Origin: RGIG4140 sp045655105
GTDB taxonomy: Bacteria > Pseudomonadota > Alphaproteobacteria > CAAHEQ01 > UBA3637
Direction of reading: 5' to 3'
NCBI GenBank assembly: GCA_045655105.1
Contig: JAZOOQ010000056.1
Coordinates: 78,345-142,344 of the forward strand
DNA: 64,000 nucleotides
Below, one piece after another: positions 43,767-50,059 of the stretch. Each line of letters opens with the position of its first letter. Within the stretch, counting starts at the first letter, position 1. The notes beneath the pieces are model-generated. The model made no database searches, was not told the DNA's origin, and worked only from the letters and a program-made list of their open reading frames with translations. The translations under genes were made by a program, and so were the position numbers.

Positions 43767-44225
43767 GTGACACTTAAATTTACATTACAGCCCCCTGAGG
43801 TAACAAAAGCACTTCGAAAAGAATTTGATCGAAGAGATATGAATCATAAATTTGTTAAATGGCTTTATCGTAAAGGTTTTTTAGATCAATATAAAGATGT
43901 GATCAGTTTAGAGCGTGCCAAGCGTGGTAAAATCCCTCATGGATTTGATGTGCATCATATTTTACCTCTTTCAGGTGGAGGAAATAACCATGTTTCAAAT
44001 TTTTGTTTGATAGAAAAATCATTGCATAAATTTATTAATAAAAAATGCTTTGAACCAGCGCTTCGCCATATTAAAATTGGCGAATCTGTTGATATTGAAA
44101 TTCCTGATTTTCCAAAGGTTGCTTTAAGACGGGATTATAATGGATTTATTGACCAAAAGTTAAAGCATTCGAGAGATAGGCAAAAATTTTATCAATATTT
44201 AAAACGTTGGCAAAAAGGAAAATAA
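43767..44225 (+). CDS. HNH-endonuclease-like protein
   Basis: The 152-residue protein carries FDVHHILPLSGGGNNHVSN (about residues 54-72), an HNH-type motif: His-His, then Asn and His spaced as in a beta-beta-alpha metal finger. A helix KSLHKFINKK follows. The surrounding sequence is basic, as expected for a DNA-binding nuclease. The GTG start comes one base after the recG stop, so the gene is translationally coupled to recG. Homing endonucleases, restriction enzymes and toxins use the same fold; which applies is not visible. Confidence 0.7.
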   Translation: MTLKFTLQPPEVTKALRKEFDRRDMNHKFVKWLYRKGFLDQYKDVISLERAKRGKIPHGFDVHHILPLSGGGNNHVSNFCLIEKSLHKFINKKCFEPALRHIKIGESVDIEIPDFPKVALRRDYNGFIDQKLKHSRDRQKFYQYLKRWQKGK

Positions 44226-44227
44226 GT

Positions 44228-44611
44228 TTAAAGCCTTGTTTGAAGATAAGTATAAATTTCTTTATATTGATCTTTTGTTAAGTTATAATAAGATTGATAG
44301 TTAAATGCTTTTCTTAATTCTGCGTGAATGGAATTAGGGTGCCTTTTTTCTTTTAATGCAATTTGCTTAATTAATTTTTTATATGTCAATTTTTCAACGG
44401 GAGATATAGTGATATATTCAACTTTGCTTGAGGTCAAATTCGATTTGGCTTGAAATGAAGAGTATGCAAAACAACATAAAAAACCTGCAAAAAAAATAAA
44501 ACTTAATAAACTTATTATTAAAAAAAGTTTTTTATATTTGTGAGGCTTTTTGTTTGAATTTGCATATACTGCTTGATTAAACAGATAGGTGATTTCATTA
44601 TCGATATTCAT
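44228..44611 (-). CDS. Membrane protein of unknown function, partner of the XRE regulator
   Basis: I do not recognise this 127-residue protein. A short N-terminal cytoplasmic part (residues 1-25, with basic residues) precedes one transmembrane helix (about 28-50). A soluble domain follows (..KLTYKKLIKQIALKEKRHPNSIHAELRKAFNYQSYYNLTKDQYK). That domain is a plausible helical fold with the pattern of ORF6C/BRO-type or phage-regulator C-domains, but this is a guess. It starts 10 bases after the XRE stop, without a clear ribosome site, and shares its transcript. Confidence 0.6.
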   Translation of the reverse strand: MNIDNEITYLFNQAVYANSNKKPHKYKKLFLIISLLSFIFFAGFLCCFAYSSFQAKSNLTSSKVEYITISPVEKLTYKKLIKQIALKEKRHPNSIHAELRKAFNYQSYYNLTKDQYKEIYTYLQTRL

Positions 44612-44621
44612 GGTAAAATGC

Positions 44622-45050
44622 TTAAGCTGTTTTTTTTGTTATCAGATCCATTATTATATCTTGTATATTTTGAGAAGAGTTATCGTTTGAAGGATGTTTT
44701 GAAAATTTTTCATAAAGGAGTAAAATAAGTTTAGCCTTTTGTTCGGGCGAAAAATGAAGTTTTTTTTCAATTATTAACTTTTCTATTGAAATTATAATCG
44801 AAGTTAATCTGTTTTTATCAAAAGGTTCTCCTTTAGGTTGAAATTCAGAAGGTAATAAATCCCATTTTGAAATATTTAAAACCTTTGAAATAGAAAGAAT
44901 TTTATCCAAAGGAATAGGATACCCTTTCTCATACCTATCCCAATGTTGTTGACTCACTCCAATTTTTTCAGCCAAAGCTTTTTGGGAAAGACCAAGAGCT
45001 ATTCTTTTGTTTTTTAAGAGGGAAGGTTGAATAAATTCATTCTTTTTCAT
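44622..45050 (-). CDS. XRE-family (Cro/CI-type) transcriptional regulator
   Basis: The 142-residue protein has an N-terminal helix-turn-helix (residues 12-68: LKNKRIALGLSQKALAEKIGVSQQHWDRYEKGYPIP). A helical C-terminal part probably serves dimerisation. The predicted promoter (TAGACA, 16 bases, TATAAT) places the transcription start on the ATG itself, so its mRNA is probably leaderless, as for lambda cI made from PRM. A palindrome at 45106-45120, inside the divergent promoter, is a likely binding site. It may repress the divergent gene at 45190 and its own transcript. Confidence 0.85.
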   Translation of the reverse strand: MKKNEFIQPSLLKNKRIALGLSQKALAEKIGVSQQHWDRYEKGYPIPLDKILSISKVLNISKWDLLPSEFQPKGEPFDKNRLTSIIISIEKLIIEKKLHFSPEQKAKLILLLYEKFSKHPSNDNSSQNIQDIIMDLITKKTA

Positions 45051-45056
45051 AGTGTT

Positions 45057-45084
45057 ATTATATCAAAAAAAATGATTTTGTCTA
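45057..45084 (-). promoter_or_regulatory. Promoter of the XRE regulator, placing the start on its ATG
   Basis: On the minus strand, TAGACA (45079-45084), a 16-base spacer and TATAAT (45057-45062). Seven bases further is 45050, the A of the ATG; no ribosome site is present between. Confidence 0.6.
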
Positions 45085-45097
45085 TAGGATTTTTTTG

Positions 45098-45126
45098 TTG
45101 ACATTACACATTTTATGTGTTACATA
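45098..45126 (+). promoter_or_regulatory. Divergent promoter with embedded palindromic operator
   Basis: TTGACA (45098-45103), a 17-base spacer and TACATA (45121-45126). The spacer ends with the palindrome ACACAT-TTT-ATGTGT (45106-45120), so a protein bound there would block polymerase. The adjacent XRE regulator is the natural candidate. Confidence 0.65.
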
Positions 45127-45189
45127 CCCAATTATGGGAAAAGTTGAATTTTTATTTTAATTTTTTTGTTTTAATTGAAAGGAAATTTT

Positions 45190-45393
45190 ATGTCAAAATT
45201 AACAGATAGCAATATTTTGAGCGCACTTCAAGAAGGAAAAACAATAGATTTAAATGGAAATATTTTATTGCGTGAATTATTAGAAGGAAGTGAAGGGGTT
45301 CTTTATGCATTATATCAAGAAGAAAGTTTATGGAAGCCTTATTCACCTAAAGTTTATGATTTAATGCAATCAACTTGGACAATAAAAAAATAA
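45190..45393 (+). CDS. Small protein of unknown function under the XRE-controlled promoter
   Basis: I do not recognise this 67-residue soluble protein (MSKLTDSNILSALQEGKTID.., C-terminus ..YDLMQSTWTIKK). An AAAGGAAA site precedes the ATG at 45190; a TTG at 45175 is unlikely. It is divergent from the XRE gene and followed 56 bases later by anmK, with which it may share a transcript. Confidence 0.6.
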   Translation: MSKLTDSNILSALQEGKTIDLNGNILLRELLEGSEGVLYALYQEESLWKPYSPKVYDLMQSTWTIKK

Positions 45394-45449
45394 TATCTTT
45401 ACTCTTGAAAAACTTTTTAATACATGTAACATTAAAAGGGGAGGTGCAA

Positions 45450-46739
45450 ATGGATATTATTGGCATTATGACGGGTAATTCTTTAGATGCTTGTGATTTA
45501 GTTTTAACAAGATTCAATCAGGATAAGATGCAAGATTTGGCATTTGCATCATTTGCTATTTCAAAGAGCCTTCAAAAAGATATTTCTCGTTTGAAAAAGA
45601 AAGTTCAAAGTAAAGAAATTTCTCTTGAAAATATATCATCAGACTCATTTTTTATTCAAGTTCATAATAGATATATCAAATGGGTAGCAACTTCAGTAAA
45701 AAAATTTTTAAAGCAAAATTCTTTAACAAGAAGGGATATTGATTTAATTGGGTTTCATGGTCAAACATTGGATCATAATCCACCAAGTGTTGCCTCTTCT
45801 TTTGATGAAGTTTACACGCTTCAAATGGGATCTGGTGATTATTTAAGCGATTTAATAAAAATTCCGGTTATTTCGGATTTTAGATCTGATGATATTATGC
45901 ATAAAGGAGAAGGGGCTCCTTTAATACCGCCTCATAATGAACATTTTGCACAAATGTTGAAATTAGATGATTGCATTTTTTATAATGCAGGAAATACCTC
46001 TAATTTAGCGGTGATTCAAAATAAAAAAGTGATCCAAGGATTTGATAGTGGCCCTTTTAATGAATTTAGCGATTATTTGGTTCGTTACTACAAAAAAGCA
46101 TCTTATGATAAGGATACTTGTTGGGGGATAAAAGGGAAGTTAGATTTTGAGTTGTTGGATACTCTTTTTCAAAAAGCAGCTCTTTTAAAAACAAATAAAA
46201 ATTTCTTTTTATTGGCGCCACCTAAATCAGCTGATCCTTCTTTATATGGATTTAAATATCAGTTAAAACCAAAAAATGATGTCGAATTTTATCAAATGCT
46301 TCATACGGTTCAATATTTTGCAGGGTATATAGCTGCATATTCATTAAAATATATTCAAAGTAAACAATTGCCAAGCACCTTTGTTTTATTTGGTGGAGGC
46401 TGGAAAAATAAAGTTTCACTTCAAGCTTTTTCAAATTTATTAGTAGGTAATGGTTTTGAACTTTCTGATCATCAAACAGATTTTAAAGAAATTCGTTCCA
46501 GATTATCAAGTTCCCCTAAAATTTTAATGCCTGAAGGAGCTGATTATATGGAAGCAAGATTAATGGCTGATTTAGCTTATTTTTTTGAGATGAAAAAGCC
46601 ATGGACTGACTTTAATTTAACTGGTATTCAAAATCAGGTTGTGTTGGGTAAAAAATCACAACCTGATTCTTCAAGAAAAACTTATGCAGATTTAGTTTCC
46701 AGAGCCAATAAAGGCTGGCAACGCTTTTTAAAGCAATAA
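45450..46739 (+). CDS. anmK: Anhydro-N-acetylmuramic acid kinase (AnmK)
   Basis: The 429-residue enzyme phosphorylates and opens 1,6-anhydro-MurNAc in peptidoglycan recycling. It shows IGIMTGNSLDACDLVL (phosphate-binding, usually MSGTSLDGxD), GFHGQTLDHNP, LQMGSGDYLSD..IPVISDFRSDDIMHKGEGAPLIP, NAGNTSNLAVI and FDSGPFNEFSDYLV. It is about 50 residues longer than most AnmK proteins. The motif variants (Asn for Ser/Thr, GEGAP for GQGAP) leave some doubt about activity. The ATG at 45450 has AAAAGGGGAGG upstream; a longer start overlaps the previous gene. The coding end overlaps nupC on the other strand by 12 bases. Confidence 0.85.
   Translation: MDIIGIMTGNSLDACDLVLTRFNQDKMQDLAFASFAISKSLQKDISRLKKKVQSKEISLENISSDSFFIQVHNRYIKWVATSVKKFLKQNSLTRRDIDLIGFHGQTLDHNPPSVASSFDEVYTLQMGSGDYLSDLIKIPVISDFRSDDIMHKGEGAPLIPPHNEHFAQMLKLDDCIFYNAGNTSNLAVIQNKKVIQGFDSGPFNEFSDYLVRYYKKASYDKDTCWGIKGKLDFELLDTLFQKAALLKTNKNFFLLAPPKSADPSLYGFKYQLKPKNDVEFYQMLHTVQYFAGYIAAYSLKYIQSKQLPSTFVLFGGGWKNKVSLQAFSNLLVGNGFELSDHQTDFKEIRSRLSSSPKILMPEGADYMEARLMADLAYFFEMKKPWTDFNLTGIQNQVVLGKKSQPDSSRKTYADLVSRANKGWQRFLKQ
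46632..46668 (-). terminator. Perfect 12-bp stem-loop inside anmK, a possible terminator for nupC
   Basis: AATCAGGTTGTG (46632-46643) and CACAACCTGATT (46657-46668) form a perfect stem with a 13-base loop within the coding sequence of anmK. On the minus strand it is followed by TTTTG and lies 60 bases after the nupC stop, so it may end nupC transcription. Confidence 0.5.
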
Positions 46740-47996
46740 TCCTGCAATGGCAGCAGAAACATAAGATGTTAATGTGCCGCAAAGTAAGGCTTTATAGCAA
46801 AGTTTTGCTAAGTCTTGTCTGCGAGAGGGCTCTAATTCTCCAATACCTCCAATTTGCATAGCAATTGATCCAAAATTAGCAAATCCACATAATGCAAATG
46901 AAGCGATAATCATCCCTTTATCTGAAAGAGGAGTTGTTAAATTTGTAAGATTTAGATAAGCAATAAATTCGTTAAACACTAATTTTTCGCCCATGAGTGA
47001 ACCCACTGTGAAAATTTCATTAACTGGAACGCCAAGTAATAAGGCAATTCCAGAAAATATAACGCCTAAAATTCCACTTAAAGAAAGTTCTTTAATATTT
47101 AAAGCACCAATGTGAGCAGGAACATTTAAAACATCAACAAGAAATGAACCAAATAAGCCTAAACAATAATCAAATAAAGCAATTAAGGCGATTAATCCAA
47201 TAATCATTGCAATGATGTTTAAGGCAACTTTTAGACCCGTTGATGCACCAGAGGCAATCGCATCGATTAGGTTAATCCCTGTATGTTGATTATTTAAAGA
47301 AAGTTCTTGGTCAGGATTAATTTTTTCTGTTTCTGGATAAACAATTTTTGAAATAACCAATGCGCCTGGAGCCGCCATAAAACTAGCGGCTAATAAATAT
47401 TCTGCAGGAACACCCATTCCAATATAAACAGCCATAATGCTACCAGAAATACAAGCAAGAGATCCTGTCATGGATGCAAGTAATTGGGAAAGAGACATTT
47501 TTTTGAGGTGAGGTTGAATAAGCATTTGAGCTTCAACTTGTCCAATAAATGCACTGGCAATATTTGAAATGGCTTCGGCTCCTGTGATATTCATTAGTTT
47601 ATACATGCCTTTTCCACAAAACAAAATGATACGTTGCATAATGCCATAGTAATAGAGAACATTGACCAAAACCATCACAAAAATTAAAACAGGAATAAGT
47701 GTGAGTGCAAAAATAAAATCAGCCCCAGGTCCCAAAACTTCAGTTAGTTTTTGAGGTCTATCCGTTAAAAATCCAAACACAAAATTTCCACCATTTGCGG
47801 CAAAAGTAAGGATTTGTTGAATGCCATTTCCAAGTGATTTGAAAATGCTTTGCCCTACTGATGTTTTTAAAATAAAAAAGGCTAAAATAAATTGAAGGGA
47901 AAGACCAACAATAACCGTTCTGTAATTAATGTTTTTTTTGTTATTAGAAATAAGATAACAAAAAATAAGAATAAAAATAATACCTAAAATACCCAT
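46728..47996 (-). CDS. nupC: Concentrative nucleoside transporter, NupC/CNT family
   Basis: The 422-residue inner-membrane symporter imports nucleosides. It shows many hydrophobic helices and the CNT landmarks GQVEAQMLIQPHLKKMS, SGSIMAVYIGMGVPAEYLLAASFM, GVPVNEIFTVGSLMGEKLV and ALCGFANFGSIAMQIGGIG. Length is typical of bacterial CNT. It converges on anmK with a 12-base overlap. Confidence 0.93.
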   Translation of the reverse strand: MGILGIIFILIFCYLISNNKKNINYRTVIVGLSLQFILAFFILKTSVGQSIFKSLGNGIQQILTFAANGGNFVFGFLTDRPQKLTEVLGPGADFIFALTLIPVLIFVMVLVNVLYYYGIMQRIILFCGKGMYKLMNITGAEAISNIASAFIGQVEAQMLIQPHLKKMSLSQLLASMTGSLACISGSIMAVYIGMGVPAEYLLAASFMAAPGALVISKIVYPETEKINPDQELSLNNQHTGINLIDAIASGASTGLKVALNIIAMIIGLIALIALFDYCLGLFGSFLVDVLNVPAHIGALNIKELSLSGILGVIFSGIALLLGVPVNEIFTVGSLMGEKLVFNEFIAYLNLTNLTTPLSDKGMIIASFALCGFANFGSIAMQIGGIGELEPSRRQDLAKLCYKALLCGTLTSYVSAAIAGLLL

Positions 47997-48011
47997 TTAA
48001 AAATCCCATTT

Positions 48012-48911
48012 TTAAAATTTACGAACATTTATTTTTTTAAGAGTGTCAATCCAATTATCTTTTTCTTTTGCAGGAAGTTTTTTATAATTGAATTGAGCGA
48101 TGCAAAATCCTTGAGGTGCTGGAAAAATATGTCCAATAATTTGCAATTTTTTTTCATGCAAATTCACTTCGTATAATCTTGAAATATCTGTTTTAAAAAT
48201 GGTATCCATATCAGCATTGTTTCGTCTATAGTTGCTGGCCATCCATTCATTGATTTTATTGAAATGATCATTATCTTGTTTTGGTGTATAGGAACAAGTT
48301 AAATCTAAAATTTGACTCCATTTCCCGCTTCTATAATTTTCGGATTTTAAACCATAAACTACGTGAATGGCGCTTTCTTTTTTTTCAACAAGAGCAACGC
48401 GCCATTTTTCCATATCTAATGGAGTTAAAATATTTGAAAGAATTTTTTCTTTTTCGCGTTCCGTAACACTCCATTCATCTTTTTGTTTTTCTTTAAGTTC
48501 GTTTATCTTTTTATCATATTTTTTTGCTTCTTTTTTAGGAAGAATATCTGTAGCTTGCAAGTAATAAGAAAGTGCTTCGGAATTATTTTGTTGTGTTTCA
48601 TAATATTCAGCCAATAAGATATATGCATTCCATTCGGAAGGGAATTTTTGAATTGCTTCACGATACATATTCACCCCTTTTGTTGGCTCATCATTTAAGA
48701 TATAGCTTAAGCCCAGCATGCAGTAAGATTTATAAAGTGAGGGATCATAAGTCAGGGAGTTTTCAAAAGCAAAGACAGCTTTTTGAAATTCCCTATTATT
48801 ATAGGCTTTCATACCTGCATTATAGGCTGCTTCTCCTTCGTTAAACGCAAAAGTTGGTTGAGAAAATAATAAAAACAATCCAGTTAATACGGAAAGAAAT
48901 TTAAATGACAT
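48012..48911 (-). CDS. Exported tetratricopeptide-repeat protein
   Basis: The 299-residue protein has a Sec signal peptide (..FSQPTFAFN, about residue 22) followed by three TPR units (GEAAYNAGMKAYNNREFQKAVFAFENSLTYDP, SYCMLGLSYILNDEPTKGVNMYREAIQKFP, AYILLAEYYETQQNNSEALSYYLQATDILP; shown in part). A C-terminal domain of about 150 residues of unknown fold follows. It should act as a periplasmic scaffold. It lies 15 bases upstream of nupC and 25 bases downstream of the LOG-family gene, on one strand. Confidence 0.8.
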   Translation of the reverse strand: MSFKFLSVLTGLFLLFSQPTFAFNEGEAAYNAGMKAYNNREFQKAVFAFENSLTYDPSLYKSYCMLGLSYILNDEPTKGVNMYREAIQKFPSEWNAYILLAEYYETQQNNSEALSYYLQATDILPKKEAKKYDKKINELKEKQKDEWSVTEREKEKILSNILTPLDMEKWRVALVEKKESAIHVVYGLKSENYRSGKWSQILDLTCSYTPKQDNDHFNKINEWMASNYRRNNADMDTIFKTDISRLYEVNLHEKKLQIIGHIFPAPQGFCIAQFNYKKLPAKEKDNWIDTLKKINVRKF

Positions 48912-48936
48912 TTTTAAACCTCATTTTACTTTTTAA

Positions 48937-49542
48937 TTATTTCTTTTTTGATTTTTTATTTGCTGCAGCATCTAATCTGTTTTGAACTTTTTCAATAACC
49001 GAAAACAAATCTTCTGGAGAATTTGCAAAATCAATAAAATCTGTTTTATCTTGGTTTAGTGTCCCATCTTGAAGCATTTTAAATAATAATGCACCTAAAG
49101 GAGCCCAAAAATTATTAAAATTTAGGAAAATAAGAGGTTTTTTAGGTATTTCACCTGTTTGAATTGAAACAGCAAAGTCGGATATTTCATCCATGGTTCC
49201 CCACCCACCAGGGCCAGCTAAAATCACTTCGCCTAAATCCATCATTTTTCTTTTGCGTTCAGCTAAATTATCAACAACTTCAATTTCGCCTTTTTTAAAT
49301 AAATTTGGATTTTTGCATTGTAAATCTAAAAGTTTTTGTGTTGTGATTCCAATCACTTTTCCTTTTTTACTGCGAACCCCTTGAAAGGCGGCCCCCATCA
49401 TTCCTTCATCACCAATTCCATAAACCATGGTGATTTTTTTCTTGGCTAATAATTGGCCAACTTCAAACATAGGTTCGCGATAAACTTCAGCAATAGTTGG
49501 TGCTGCACCGGCCCAAACAGTTATTCTTTTATATTTTTTCAT
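48937..49542 (-). CDS. LOG-family protein (putative nucleoside 5'-monophosphate phosphoribohydrolase)
   Basis: The 201-residue protein carries the LOG (lysine-decarboxylase-like) signatures VYGIGDEGMMGAAFQGV, with GIGDEG replacing the usual GGG, and PGGWGTMDEI (PGGxGTxxE), the active-site region that hydrolyses the base-ribose bond of nucleotides. Length is typical. The cellular role in bacteria is often unknown; cytokinin production cannot be inferred. It is first in a row with the TPR protein and nupC. Confidence 0.85.
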   Translation of the reverse strand: MKKYKRITVWAGAAPTIAEVYREPMFEVGQLLAKKKITMVYGIGDEGMMGAAFQGVRSKKGKVIGITTQKLLDLQCKNPNLFKKGEIEVVDNLAERKRKMMDLGEVILAGPGGWGTMDEISDFAVSIQTGEIPKKPLIFLNFNNFWAPLGALLFKMLQDGTLNQDKTDFIDFANSPEDLFSVIEKVQNRLDAAANKKSKKK

Positions 49543-49603
49543 GTCTCACCTATTTTTTTTATGAATAATGATTTTATTATACGTTCTTTTTTGGAAACTG
49601 CAA

Positions 49604-49632
49604 TAAAAAAAGCCGTTTGAAAACGGCTTTTT
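49604..49632 (-). terminator. Rho-independent terminator behind the second pilin
   Basis: AAAGCCGTTT, loop GA, AAACGGCTTTTT lies just after the pilin stop (49636), flanked by A and T runs. Confidence 0.8.
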
Positions 49633-49635
49633 CTT

Positions 49636-50040
49636 TTATCTTGCTTTTCGACCAATTTTTAATTGAAGAACGCAATTTATCTGTTGACCTTTTACGGAAA
49701 AATCATTTGTGTTACTTTTTACATATTGGCTACTGAAACTTCTAAATCCTTGTAAATCACCAAAGGCAGTGTCATAGTTTTTAAAACACACAATACCGCT
49801 TTCAGATAAAGCCATATCGATCTGACCAACTGTATCCATGCCAGCTGCAGCGAGCGAAGAAAAGCTTTTACCACCGGTTCCTTGACCTGCAAGATTGATG
49901 GCCGTATTTAATATTTTGGAATAATTAATACGTTTCATTGCTAAAGTATATCCAGCATAACCACCAATAGATAAAATGCCAATAATAGCTAGAACAGCAA
50001 GCATTTCAACCATTGAACGACCTGATTCATTTTTTTTCAT
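49636..50040 (-). CDS. Type IV pilin-like protein, copy 2
   Basis: The 134-residue protein has leader KKNESG followed by RSMVEMLAVLAIIGILSIGGY, the same class III prepilin site as the other pilin (cleavage after Gly, Glu at +5). The rest carries two cysteines (IVCFKN, INCVLQ) fitting the single disulphide of many pilins. It starts 19 bases behind the secA stop, so it is probably on the secA transcript, and it ends at a terminator. It could be the major or a minor pilin of the type IVb machine at 5858-15186. Confidence 0.8.
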   Translation of the reverse strand: MKKNESGRSMVEMLAVLAIIGILSIGGYAGYTLAMKRINYSKILNTAINLAGQGTGGKSFSSLAAAGMDTVGQIDMALSESGIVCFKNYDTAFGDLQGFRSFSSQYVKSNTNDFSVKGQQINCVLQLKIGRKAR

Positions 50041-50059
50041 TTTTTTGCCCTTTCATCAA

